The notes under the pieces: model-generated
Database searches by the model: none
The model's input: only the letters and a program-made list of their open reading frames with translations
Told to the model about the DNA's origin: nothing
From: Candidatus Levyibacteriota bacterium
GTDB lineage: Bacteria > Patescibacteria > Microgenomatia > Levybacterales > UBA12049
Assembly (NCBI GenBank): GCA_016182425.1
Contig: JACPGP010000018.1
Coordinates: 1-27,374 of the forward strand
Direction of reading: 5' to 3'
Length of the DNA stretch: 27,374 nt
Translations under genes and position numbers: made by a program
Part shown: positions 13,155-22,106 of the stretch, in pieces
Position numbering within the stretch: the stretch's first letter is position 1
Layout: the number at the start of each line of letters is the position of its first letter

Positions 13155-13161
13155 TTTTTTA

Positions 13162-13920
13162 ATGAAGAAACCTTTCCTTTCTGTTGTTATTCCCTCCTAC
13201 GACGAAATGGCAAATTTGCAAAAAGGTGTTTTGGATAAAGTTGAGCATTTTCTTAATAAAAAAAATTATTCATACGAAGTAATAGTTGTTGACGATGGTT
13301 CAAAAGACGGCAGTATTGAGTTTGTCGAAAGCTTTACTAAAGAAAATACCAAGTTTAAGCTTATTAAAAATGAGCATCTTGGTAAAGCAGGCGCAGTCAC
13401 AACTGGGGTACTTTCAGCAGTTGGGGAGTTTATTCTGTTTACCGATATGGATCAGGCAGCGCCAATTGAGGAGCTTGATAAATTATTGCCATATTTTGAG
13501 AGAGGTTTTGATATTGCGATTGGTTCTCGAAGCAACATACGAAAAGGTGCTCCTTGGACACGAATACTTATGGCAAAGGGGATGGTATTTACACGAACGC
13601 TTCTTGTTGGTCTTCCTGGAATTTCTGACACACAGTGTGGATTTAAAATATTTAAAAAAAATGTTGCACAAAAATTATTTAAAAAGATTTACGATTTTCA
13701 TGATGGTTTTAAGAAGGTATCGGGATCAAGTGTTTCTGCTGGGTTTGACGTGGAGCTTCTATATCTTGCGCAGAAAATGGGATACAAAATTAAAGAAGTA
13801 CCGGTAAGTTGGCTTTATGTAGAGACGCGTAGAGTTAGTCCATTAAAAGATTCAATTGATGGATTTTTTGATTTGCTTCGAATTAAAATAAATGATTTGA
13901 AGGGAAAATACAATAACTAA
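13162..13920 (+). CDS. GT2 glycosyltransferase, polyprenyl-phosphate sugar synthase-like
   Basis: A 252-residue GT-A enzyme of family GT2, close in pattern to dolichyl-phosphate beta-glucosyltransferase (Alg5) and mannosyltransferase (DPM1). It would move a sugar from a nucleotide donor to a polyprenyl phosphate at the inner membrane face. Seen motifs are VVIPSYDE (8-15), VVDDGSKDG (42-50), the metal-binding DMD (95-97), GSR (121-123), DTQCGFK (156-162) and FDVELLYLA (195-203). There is no C-terminal membrane helix pair, so it resembles the soluble DPM class. The start at 13162 is fixed by the promoter; the longer frame would run back through tRNA-Glu. It is first in the operon, and its product would feed the GT-C enzymes that follow. 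Confidence 0.85.
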   Translation: MKKPFLSVVIPSYDEMANLQKGVLDKVEHFLNKKNYSYEVIVVDDGSKDGSIEFVESFTKENTKFKLIKNEHLGKAGAVTTGVLSAVGEFILFTDMDQAAPIEELDKLLPYFERGFDIAIGSRSNIRKGAPWTRILMAKGMVFTRTLLVGLPGISDTQCGFKIFKKNVAQKLFKKIYDFHDGFKKVSGSSVSAGFDVELLYLAQKMGYKIKEVPVSWLYVETRRVSPLKDSIDGFFDLLRIKINDLKGKYNN

Positions 13921-13923
13921 CTA

Positions 13924-15105
13924 ATGTCAAATTTCAAATTGCTGTATAGCGGATATTTAATAGCCGTAATTTCATTATTTTTCTTCTCTTTTACCCAGGT
14001 TGATTTGGGATTAACACTAACCGAGTGGTCTGTCTGGCAAGTGTTTCAAAAGTTTTTCCAACAGATCGGCTATTTTCAGCGCCCCTTTTCCACTGTTTGG
14101 TATATGGTAACAATAGTTTTTTTATCCCTTTTTTATGTAGCGTTTCTTATTCTAGCACAGAAAAAACTACTTTCGCAAAAACAGATATGGATTATTATCT
14201 TTGCCGCAAGCGGCATTTTATTTTTTTCTTACAATGCCTTTTCATACGATTTATTCAACTATATTTTTGACGCAAAAATTGTTACTTATTATCATCAGAA
14301 TCCCTATCAACATAAGGCGCTTGATTACCCGGGTGACCCCATGCTTTCTTTTATGCACTGGACGCATCGTACATATCCGTATGGTCCTATCTGGCTTATT
14401 ACATCTATTCCCCTTTCTTTTTTGGGGTTTGGCTTTTTACTTCTCACCATGATGTTATTTAAGGGACTTGCCTTTATAAGTTTTTTAGGAACAACGTACT
14501 ACATACAAAAGATCTTGCAAAGGTTTTCTCCACAAAACGAACTTTTTGGCATGATCTTTTTCGCTCTAAATCCTCTTGTTTTAGTGGAGAGCTTGGTTTC
14601 CGCTCATAACGATATATTTATGATATTTTTAAGTGTATGGGCTATTAATCTTTTATTGGATAATAAATATTATCGTTCATTTTTATTACTCATATTATCC
14701 ATTGGAGTAAAATTTGCCAGCATTTTTTTGTTTCCAATATTTATGTATAAAATTATTGTTCAAAGATACATATTTTACCTAGCAGTTGTCGCAATGATCA
14801 TTCCAGTCATTTTTGCCTCTTTCCGTACCACATATCAGCCTTGGTATCTGTTATATGTTTTGCCTTTTGCCGCATTTATTGCCCAAAAATACTTTGTATT
14901 AATTCCAAGCATTGTTATTTCACTGATTTCACTTCTTGAATATGTGCCATTTTTCTATCTTGGCAACTGGGATCCGCCTGTCCCGACAGTGCTTTTTTGG
15001 ACAAGAATTACAGGCATAATAGTTTCACTGCTTGTTATCTCTATTTGGTGGTTACGAGAGCGCTTACGAAAGAATTACCAAAAACATGCTAAAATAGGAA
15101 AATAA
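13924..15105 (+). CDS. Multi-pass GT-C-type glycosyltransferase
   Basis: A 393-residue membrane protein with about ten hydrophobic helices. The features fit polyprenyl-phosphate-sugar-dependent GT-C enzymes of the GT87/mannosyltransferase kind. An acidic pair (D109 in FSYDLFNY and D116 in FDAK) lies in an external loop. Next come NPYQHKALDYPGD and TYPYGPIWL, and later NPLVLVESLVSAHND, a typical GT-C helix-loop. It would add sugar to a lipid-linked glycan or protein on the outer face; donor and acceptor cannot be read from sequence. It starts 3 bases after the preceding stop without a clear ribosome binding site, so it probably depends on coupling. Confidence 0.75.
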   Translation: MSNFKLLYSGYLIAVISLFFFSFTQVDLGLTLTEWSVWQVFQKFFQQIGYFQRPFSTVWYMVTIVFLSLFYVAFLILAQKKLLSQKQIWIIIFAASGILFFSYNAFSYDLFNYIFDAKIVTYYHQNPYQHKALDYPGDPMLSFMHWTHRTYPYGPIWLITSIPLSFLGFGFLLLTMMLFKGLAFISFLGTTYYIQKILQRFSPQNELFGMIFFALNPLVLVESLVSAHNDIFMIFLSVWAINLLLDNKYYRSFLLLILSIGVKFASIFLFPIFMYKIIVQRYIFYLAVVAMIIPVIFASFRTTYQPWYLLYVLPFAAFIAQKYFVLIPSIVISLISLLEYVPFFYLGNWDPPVPTVLFWTRITGIIVSLLVISIWWLRERLRKNYQKHAKIGK

Positions 15106-15107
15106 AT

Positions 15108-16616
15108 ATGCAAATCCTCAAAAAATACCGTTTTGAACTTGTTTTTTTTACTCTTTTGACAATCCTCTTTTTCTTTTCTCGTCTCTATAGAATAGATACG
15201 CTTCCCCTTTTTACCGATGAGGCAATTTACGTTCGTTGGTCGCAGATTGCAAGGTACGACGCAAATTGGCGATTTATCTCCCTGACCGATGGAAAGCAGC
15301 CTTCCTTTATATGGTTAACAATGATAGCAATGCGTTTTATCCAGGATCCGCTGCTTTCCGGTCGAGTTGTTTCTGTTTTTGCAGGGTTTGCCACTACGGT
15401 TGGATTGTTTTTTTTAGGAAGAGAGTTGTTTAATAGTAGATGGATTGGTTTCTTTTCCTGCATCTTGTATATTATCTTTCCCATGGCGCTGGTGTACGAT
15501 CGAATGGCGCTCTATGATAGTCTTGTTGGCACTTTTGCCATTTGGAGCTTATTTCTCTCGGTGCTTCTTGTTCGCAGGCTAAGGCTAGATGTGGCGCTCC
15601 TTTTGGGAATGATAGCAGGAGGGGGCGTGCTTACCAAAACATCCGGATTTTTTAGTATCTATCTTCTTCCATTTACTCTGCTTCTTTTTGACTGGGGAAA
15701 AAAAGATAGATGGTTTCGATTACTTCGATGGTTGACTTTTGTTATAATCGCAGTTGTTCTGGCATATGCTTATTATTCTATTCAGCGGCTCTCGCCTTTT
15801 TTCCACATCATCGAAGACAAAAATGCGGTGTTTATTTATCCTTTTCATGAGTGGATTGCACACCCGTTTGAGTTCTTTTATGGGAACCTGCGGGGGGTAT
15901 GGGATTGGTTTATTACCTACGTCACATGGCCGGGATTTTTGTTGATTGTGGGCGCATTTTTGGTGGAGCGAAAAAACTTTCGAGAAAAAATACTTCTTAT
16001 TATCTGGTTTTTGCTCCCTTTTGTCGCTCTTGCGCTTTTTGCCCGCCTATTGTACCCCAGATTTATTTTCTTTATGATTCTTTATCTTCTTCCTCTTGCT
16101 GCATACTCTCTTAATTCACTTAAAAATTTCTCAAAGAAAAAGGTTGTTATGCTGGCTGGATTTCTAGCGTTTGCCATAGCTCCTCTTCGCGCGGATTACT
16201 TTATTCTCACTGATTTTGCCCACGCCCCAATTCCCTCTGCCGATTTAGGACAGTATATTAACAACTGGCCGGCAGGAGGCGGCATTAAAGAAATGATTGA
16301 TTTTTTAGGAAATGAAGCAAAAACGCAAAAAATTTATGTCGCAACCGAGGGTACATTCGGCAGCTTGCCCACAAATGCGGTGGAAATTTACCTGGGCGAC
16401 AACAAAAATGTTGATAAACGGGGAATATGGCCTGTGCCAAAGGAAATTCCTCAAGATTTACTAAAAAAAGCAGAAAGAATGTCTGTATATGTTGTTTTTT
16501 CTCAAACGCAAGAAGCACCCGATTGGCCTCTTACATTTATCGCAAAACACCGCAAGGGAATAGGTGATTGGTATATGTATATCTATAGAGTCGATCTGAA
16601 AAAGGTAAAAAAGTAG
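15108..16616 (+). CDS. ArnT/PMT-like GT-C glycosyltransferase
   Basis: A 502-residue membrane enzyme of the GT39/GT83 type (protein O-mannosyltransferase and ArnT relatives). After the first helix comes the external acidic motif FTDEAIYVRW (D37, E38), then DGKQPSFIWL, the usual substrate loop. About eleven more helices and a C-terminal periplasmic-type domain (about 385-500) follow. It would transfer a sugar from polyprenyl phosphate to a lipid, glycan or protein acceptor outside the membrane. AGGA at 15096-15099 is 8 bases before the ATG. It begins two bases after the preceding stop. Confidence 0.85.
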   Translation: MQILKKYRFELVFFTLLTILFFFSRLYRIDTLPLFTDEAIYVRWSQIARYDANWRFISLTDGKQPSFIWLTMIAMRFIQDPLLSGRVVSVFAGFATTVGLFFLGRELFNSRWIGFFSCILYIIFPMALVYDRMALYDSLVGTFAIWSLFLSVLLVRRLRLDVALLLGMIAGGGVLTKTSGFFSIYLLPFTLLLFDWGKKDRWFRLLRWLTFVIIAVVLAYAYYSIQRLSPFFHIIEDKNAVFIYPFHEWIAHPFEFFYGNLRGVWDWFITYVTWPGFLLIVGAFLVERKNFREKILLIIWFLLPFVALALFARLLYPRFIFFMILYLLPLAAYSLNSLKNFSKKKVVMLAGFLAFAIAPLRADYFILTDFAHAPIPSADLGQYINNWPAGGGIKEMIDFLGNEAKTQKIYVATEGTFGSLPTNAVEIYLGDNKNVDKRGIWPVPKEIPQDLLKKAERMSVYVVFSQTQEAPDWPLTFIAKHRKGIGDWYMYIYRVDLKKVKK

Positions 16617-16625
16617 GAAAGAACA

Positions 16626-18980
16626 ATGTGGAGACAACATGTTATCCCAAGCTTTTTTTTTACGCTTGTTGCAGGAATATTTTTCTATAAAACTATTCTC
16701 TACGGTTATCTTCCTATTCCCGGCGATCTTCTCGTGGCGGAGTATAATCCATGGAAAAGCTATTCGTATACAGGATACAATCCTGGAAGTTTTCCCAATA
16801 AAGCCCAGTATTTTGATGTGCTTCGTCAGTTATACCCCTGGAAAGCCTTGACTATAGACACCTTAAAACGCAAAGAGCTTCCTCTTTGGAATCCATACAA
16901 TTTTTCGGGCGCTCCACTTTTGGCAAACTTCCAATCAGCAGTTTTTTACCCGTTTAATGTCTTGTATTTTTTGATATCGCAGCCCCTCGCATGGAGCATA
17001 TTGGTGATGTTTCAACCCCTGCTTGCTAGTTTATTTACATACTTTTACGCCAGAAAAATCAGTATCAGCATTTTTGGATCATTTTTTGCCGCGCTTTCGT
17101 TTTCTTTTTCCTCGTTTATGACTGTCTGGCTTGAGTATAACACCATAGGTCAGGTTATTCTCTGGCTGCCTCTTAGCCTTTTGTCGATAGAACATCTTTT
17201 GAAGAAAGTGACCTTAGCATGGATGATACCATTCATTTTTTCTCTTGTAGCTTCTCAGTTTGGCGGACATCCTCAGATTTTTATCTACATTTTCGTTTTT
17301 GTTGCCTGCTATGTTGCATACAGAGCATGGGGAGTCAAAAGATCTCTGTTGACTATTGCTTGCTTGTCTTTTCTTTCTTTAGGAATAGGCGCCATACAGT
17401 TTGTGCCGGGTACAGAGCTTATAAGTCAATCAGCAAGAGTAAGCCACGATTACGATTTTTTAGTCAATAAGATTCTTATTCAGCCCTACCAGCTTGCTAT
17501 GCTTTTTGTTCCAGATTTTTTTGGCAATCCGGCAACACGAAATTACATTATTTCCGATACATACATTGGAAAAGTGACATCAATTGGATTAGTTCCTCTA
17601 TTTTTTGTATTGTTAGCACTCATAAAAAAGAAAAATGACATTACGAAATTTTTTGGGATGTCTTGCATGATTGTTCTTTTTTTGGCGACATCAAATCCAT
17701 TCACACAACTCTTATATAGATTTAGTATTCCTCTCTTTTCTGCCAGTGCTCCCACACTTGCCATTTTCCTCTTCTGTTTTTCTCTCTCAATAGTATCTGG
17801 TTTTGGAGTTGATCTCTGGCAAAAAGAAAAGATGACCATGAGAAAGTTTTTTTATTGGATTGCCCCAATCGCTTTAATTTTTGTTATCTTGTGGGCTAGC
17901 GTTTTTATCTATCCGAAATTATCCTTACGAAGTCTCTTATACTCAACAATAATTTTATGCACCATCCTATTTTCTTTACTGATCGGTACGTTGAAAACAA
18001 AAATAAAATTCTTCATACTTATTTTTCTTATTATTGTTCAAGCTGGTGATCTTTTTCGATCATTCCATAAATTTAATCCGTTTTCTCCACCAGAACTTAT
18101 TTTTCCCAAAGCGGAAGTTTTGGAATTTCTCAAAAAAGAAGCAGGTATAAATCGATTCTGGGGATATGGCGCTGCCGCGATCGAAGCAAATTTTGCCACA
18201 GCAGAATTTCTCTACTCACCCGACGGCTACGATCCTCTTTACCCAAAACGGTATGGCGAGTTTATTCAGTCATCAAAAAACGGAAAGATAGAAACTATAT
18301 TTACCACCCAAACTCGATCAGATGCTTTTATTGCGCATGGGTTTGGGGAAGAAGATTTCTCTTCCAACCCATATCGATTGAAAGTGCTGCGCCTTTTGGG
18401 AATAAAGTACATTCTTGATAAAGCAGAGAATGCCAGTACACAAAAAACTTTCCCAAATGATAGATTCAAGCTGGTGTACGAAAAAAATGGATGGAAAGTT
18501 TTTGAAAACCTTAATGTTTTACCGCGGGCGTTTTTGGCTTCTTCGTATCAAGTTTTTCAAACAAAAGAGGAGTTTGAGAATATATTTTTCTCGCCAACGT
18601 TTAATCCGTCAAAAACAATTCTTTTAGAGGAAGACCCGAAGTTGAGCTTGAGTAATTTAAATCATTTAAGTAAACTTCAACCTCTTTCCTACCAACCGAA
18701 TCAAACCATTTTTACTTTGAATACCAGTACTGCCGCCTTTCTTTTTCTTTCAGATGTGTATTATCCTGGCTGGAAAGCGTTTATTGATGGGGAGCAAACC
18801 CATATTTACCGAGCAAATTACGCTTTTAGGGCAGTTGCTGTTCCAGCGGGAGAACATCGCGTCGTCTTTACTTATGATCCCTTCTCTTTTAAGATAGGAC
18901 TTGCTATTACGGGAATAAGTATGGCAGCGGCTTTTTTTGTTTGTGTCATCTTACAAAAAAAGACAGGAAATTATGGATAA
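16626..18980 (+). CDS. YfhO-like large membrane protein (GT-C-related)
   Basis: A 784-residue protein that matches the bacterial YfhO family. The N-terminal external loop has IPGDLLVAEYNPW (D34, E39), followed by PLWNPYNFSGAPL. About a dozen helices follow, with GGHPQIF between two of them. The large C-terminal beta-rich domain ends in YYPGWKAFIDGEQT and VPAGEHRVVFTYDP before a last helix, the hallmark of the family. YfhO of Bacillus is linked to glycosylation of lipoteichoic acid, so a sugar-transfer role outside the cell is likely here, but unproven. The Shine-Dalgarno sequence AGGA (16615-16618) is 7 bases before the ATG. The stop overlaps the next gene by 8 bases. Confidence 0.85.
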   Translation: MWRQHVIPSFFFTLVAGIFFYKTILYGYLPIPGDLLVAEYNPWKSYSYTGYNPGSFPNKAQYFDVLRQLYPWKALTIDTLKRKELPLWNPYNFSGAPLLANFQSAVFYPFNVLYFLISQPLAWSILVMFQPLLASLFTYFYARKISISIFGSFFAALSFSFSSFMTVWLEYNTIGQVILWLPLSLLSIEHLLKKVTLAWMIPFIFSLVASQFGGHPQIFIYIFVFVACYVAYRAWGVKRSLLTIACLSFLSLGIGAIQFVPGTELISQSARVSHDYDFLVNKILIQPYQLAMLFVPDFFGNPATRNYIISDTYIGKVTSIGLVPLFFVLLALIKKKNDITKFFGMSCMIVLFLATSNPFTQLLYRFSIPLFSASAPTLAIFLFCFSLSIVSGFGVDLWQKEKMTMRKFFYWIAPIALIFVILWASVFIYPKLSLRSLLYSTIILCTILFSLLIGTLKTKIKFFILIFLIIVQAGDLFRSFHKFNPFSPPELIFPKAEVLEFLKKEAGINRFWGYGAAAIEANFATAEFLYSPDGYDPLYPKRYGEFIQSSKNGKIETIFTTQTRSDAFIAHGFGEEDFSSNPYRLKVLRLLGIKYILDKAENASTQKTFPNDRFKLVYEKNGWKVFENLNVLPRAFLASSYQVFQTKEEFENIFFSPTFNPSKTILLEEDPKLSLSNLNHLSKLQPLSYQPNQTIFTLNTSTAAFLFLSDVYYPGWKAFIDGEQTHIYRANYAFRAVAVPAGEHRVVFTYDPFSFKIGLAITGISMAAAFFVCVILQKKTGNYG

Positions 18981-20613
18981 AAAGTTTATTTTTATTTTCT
19001 TTGTGGTTCTTTTCTTGACATTGTTTCTTAGGCTTTATAAACTTTCGGATATTCCCCCGGGGGTAAACAGAGACGAGGCATCGATTGCTTACACGGCATA
19101 CTCGCTTTTGCAAACAGGAAAAGACGAGTACGGCCGTTTCCTTCCTCTTTCTTTTCAGTCATTCGGCGACTGGAAACTGCCTTTCTATATGTATGTAAGC
19201 ATGCCTTTTATAAAAGTATTTGGTTTGTCGGAGCTTGGAGTTCGTCTTCCGTCAGCGCTCTTTGGCATTGCCACAGTGGCTGTAACATTTTTTTTGGTAA
19301 AACAACTTTTCCATAACAATTTTTTAAGTTTTCTGACCATGTTTTTAATTGCTTTATCTCCTTGGCATTTACATCTTTCTCGAGTTGAATCCGAATCAAA
19401 CACAGCAGTTTTTTTGACTACGTTAGCTGTTTTACTTTTTCTCAAAAGTTTAAGTAGTAAGGCCTGGCTTATCATCCCCAGCGCAATTATGCTGGCGTTA
19501 ACCTACTTTACGTATGCTGGAAATTATATTTTTACAACACTGCTTATATGTGGAATTATTATTATTTATAGAAAGGCGATTATAAAAACTAGATATTTTT
19601 TAATCGCTTCTTTAGTTTTTATTTTTTTAAGCGGCTTTATTGGGTTTTATACTTTGGGAGGAAACACAACCAAGGTTTCAGGTATTGGTATTTTTGGCGA
19701 TCCGGCAATTGTGCACGCAAAAATTGAAATCCCTCGAAACCAACATGAAAACCCGCAATCACTATTTGCAAAAACGTTTCATAACCGCTTCATATTTGCC
19801 TCCGAAGCAATCTTTCAGAATTATCTTAAGTCTTTTTCTCCAGAGTTTTTATTTATAAAAGGCGGTGACAATAAAGCACATAACATTGCCAATTTTGGTA
19901 ATATGTATATTTTAGAAGCACCATTTCTTTTTCTTGGGATTTTATATCTGATCATGGCCAAAAAAAACAAAGAGAGCTGGCTTGTTTTGTGGTGGTTTTT
20001 AATTGCCCCAATGGCTGCCAGCATTACAAAAGACGCGCCACACACCAATCGCATGTTTGCTATTTTTCCCATTCTACCTCTTATTAGCGCAATTGGATAC
20101 GTTAAAGCAAGAGAGTGGGTCATGGTCAGGTTCAAAAGTATAAAAAATATCGCGGCTGGTATTGTTTCTTTACTGCTCCTTTTTAATGTCTTAATATATT
20201 TTGATCGTTACTTTGTTCATTTTCCCAAGAACGAAGGCGAAAGTTGGGGGGCAGGATATAAGAATCTTACTAATCTAATTTCACAGAAACGTTTTTTACC
20301 TAAAAAGATAGTGATATCCAGACCCGAATATTCACCTTATATTTTTTTGCTCTTTTACCAAAAGTACGATCCGGAAAAATACCAAGCATCAGCCATTCGC
20401 TACTTACCAACAGATGATGGTTTTGTTCATGTAAAAGGTTTTGATCGTTATGAGTTTAGAGAAATAAACTGGGGAGAAGACATAAAGATTTCCAATAGGC
20501 TTCTTATTGATGTCCCATCTCAAATTCCGGAATTTGTAAAAAAAGAATATCAAAAAATTGACGTTTCTCTGCCTAATGGTAAAATAATGTTTACAATAAT
20601 AGAGACAAAATGA
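18973..20613 (+). CDS. Second ArnT/PMT-like GT-C glycosyltransferase
   Basis: A 546-residue multi-pass protein of the GT39/GT83 type. The first external loop has PPGVNRDEASIAY (D34, E35), followed by GKDEYGRFLPLSF and GDWKLPFYMY, typical of this subgroup. After about eleven helices comes a C-terminal soluble part (about 420-546). It is distant from the enzyme at 15108 and probably uses another acceptor. The ATG at 18973 is chosen over one 36 bases upstream because AGGA precedes it by 4 bases and the membrane helix follows directly. It overlaps the YfhO-like gene by 8 bases and the next gene by 4 (ATGA). Confidence 0.85.
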   Translation: MDKKFIFIFFVVLFLTLFLRLYKLSDIPPGVNRDEASIAYTAYSLLQTGKDEYGRFLPLSFQSFGDWKLPFYMYVSMPFIKVFGLSELGVRLPSALFGIATVAVTFFLVKQLFHNNFLSFLTMFLIALSPWHLHLSRVESESNTAVFLTTLAVLLFLKSLSSKAWLIIPSAIMLALTYFTYAGNYIFTTLLICGIIIIYRKAIIKTRYFLIASLVFIFLSGFIGFYTLGGNTTKVSGIGIFGDPAIVHAKIEIPRNQHENPQSLFAKTFHNRFIFASEAIFQNYLKSFSPEFLFIKGGDNKAHNIANFGNMYILEAPFLFLGILYLIMAKKNKESWLVLWWFLIAPMAASITKDAPHTNRMFAIFPILPLISAIGYVKAREWVMVRFKSIKNIAAGIVSLLLLFNVLIYFDRYFVHFPKNEGESWGAGYKNLTNLISQKRFLPKKIVISRPEYSPYIFLLFYQKYDPEKYQASAIRYLPTDDGFVHVKGFDRYEFREINWGEDIKISNRLLIDVPSQIPEFVKKEYQKIDVSLPNGKIMFTIIETK

Positions 20614-22106
20614 AATTAAAATTACATACAATTTTTCTGCTTTTATTATTATTTTCTTTGCCTGCTATTGCTGCATTGTTTCATCCGGGTTTTTTTCAAA
20701 GCGATGATGGAGAATGGATGATTATTCGCTTTTCTGCCTTTCATCAGGCCCTTGCCGATGGGCAGTTTCCGGTGCGGTTTCTGCATAGATTAAATTATGG
20801 TTATGGCTATCCGGTTGCAGATTTTCTTTATCCGGGATTTATGTATCTTGGCGAGATATTAAAACTTTTGGGATTTGGGTTTGTTGATACAATAAAAATA
20901 ACACTTGGAATTTCTCTTCTTGAATCGGCAATATTTTCTTATTTCTGGTTACGATCTTTTTTTGGGAAATGGTCAAGCTTATTGGGGGCACTTTTTTATC
21001 TCTACACCCCGTATCATCTGTTTGATATCTATGCTCGCGGGTCGGTTGGGGAAACGCTGTCTTTAGCGCTCCCGCCTTTTGTGTTGTGGCAGATTGAGCG
21101 CAAAAGTCTTTTTTGGACAAGTTTAGGGGTTGCTTTGCTTATTCTTTCTCACAACACACTTGCTGTTTTATTTCTTCCGATAATTGCAGTCTATGGTTTT
21201 TTACGCCATACGCCGTACGCTATTTTCTTTGGTCTTGGTCTTTCTGCATTTTTTTGGATTCCGGCTCTTTACGATTTGCAATATACAGTGTTTAATCAAA
21301 CAAAAATTTCAAAGTTTGGGGAGTATTTTTCAGATATCAATCTTATTGGATTATCTACTATTTTTGTTATTCTTTCTGCGTGTGCCATTGTCTATAGAAA
21401 GAGATCTACCCTTTCTTCATATTTTTTATTCATATGTATTTCTTCAATATTTCTTGCCACTTCCCTCAGCCATATTTTTTGGGAAATTTTACCTGTTTCT
21501 TTTGTTCAGTTCCCGTTCCGTTTTTTATCGATAGCAATTTTAAGCACATCCTTTTTATCTGCTTATATTCTGGATCAATTTAAAGAAAAAAATAGAATTA
21601 TTATATTCATAACATTACTTAGTTTACTTGGCTTTTCAGCAATCCCTTATGTAAAACCTAAAGTTACCCTTGATAAGGGTGATTTATATTACGCGACCAA
21701 CGAAGCAACCACCACTGTACAGGATGAGTATATGCCAGTTTGGGTAAAGCAAAAACCAACAGAACATTTCAAAAATAAGGTGGAGATTTTGGAAGGAAAG
21801 GGAAAAATAGAGAACCTTGTTTTTAATAATAAAAAAATACATTTCGATGTAAATATGAAGAATAGTGGAATAGTAAGAGTAAACACAGTCTACTTTCCGG
21901 GATGGAAGGCATATGTGGGGGGTGCAGAGATTGAAATAGATTACAGTAATAAATATGGTGTTATGGATATTTCTGTTGTAGAGGATAAAAGTACAGTAAA
22001 GTTTATTTTTTCAGAAACACCGGTACGATTATTCGGCGATATTCTTTCAATTTCCAGTTTTGGGATGCTTTTAGGTTTTGTATTCTTGAGGAGACGAAGA
22101 TTATGA
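20610..22106 (+). CDS. PTPS-related membrane protein, copy 1
   Basis: A 498-residue protein of the family annotated as 6-pyruvoyl-tetrahydropterin-synthase-related membrane domain, which is really a GT-C-like fold. The signature is FFQSDDGEWMIIR (D32, D33, E35), then GQFPVRF, NYGYGYPVADF and YTPYHLFDIYARGSVGE, and a LSHN motif. The C-terminal beta domain has YFPGWKAYVGG, as in YfhO. The next gene is a paralogue, so this is a tandem duplication. The start and stop overlap the neighbours as ATGA. Sugar transfer is inferred, not shown. Confidence 0.8.
   Translation: MKLKLHTIFLLLLLFSLPAIAALFHPGFFQSDDGEWMIIRFSAFHQALADGQFPVRFLHRLNYGYGYPVADFLYPGFMYLGEILKLLGFGFVDTIKITLGISLLESAIFSYFWLRSFFGKWSSLLGALFYLYTPYHLFDIYARGSVGETLSLALPPFVLWQIERKSLFWTSLGVALLILSHNTLAVLFLPIIAVYGFLRHTPYAIFFGLGLSAFFWIPALYDLQYTVFNQTKISKFGEYFSDINLIGLSTIFVILSACAIVYRKRSTLSSYFLFICISSIFLATSLSHIFWEILPVSFVQFPFRFLSIAILSTSFLSAYILDQFKEKNRIIIFITLLSLLGFSAIPYVKPKVTLDKGDLYYATNEATTTVQDEYMPVWVKQKPTEHFKNKVEILEGKGKIENLVFNNKKIHFDVNMKNSGIVRVNTVYFPGWKAYVGGAEIEIDYSNKYGVMDISVVEDKSTVKFIFSETPVRLFGDILSISSFGMLLGFVFLRRRRL
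21203..21223 (+). repeat. Decayed heptamer array in copy 1
   Basis: Three adjacent 7-base units ACGCCAT, ACGCCGT and ACGCTAT. They occupy the same aligned place as the perfect array in copy 2 (22693-22713), just before the Y-A-I-F codons. Confidence 0.55.

Noticed and set aside
13060..13161. Longer N-terminus (from 13060) for the first GT2 gene
   Set aside because: It would be read through the antisense strand of tRNA-Glu and through the operon promoter. The GT2 fold begins right at the ATG at 13162.
17613..17621. Exact CIRCE left half TTAGCACTC
   Set aside because: It is inside the coding region of the YfhO-like gene (codons for LALI), has no right half at nine bases, and is best explained by chance. 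It shows that one half-site alone is weak evidence.
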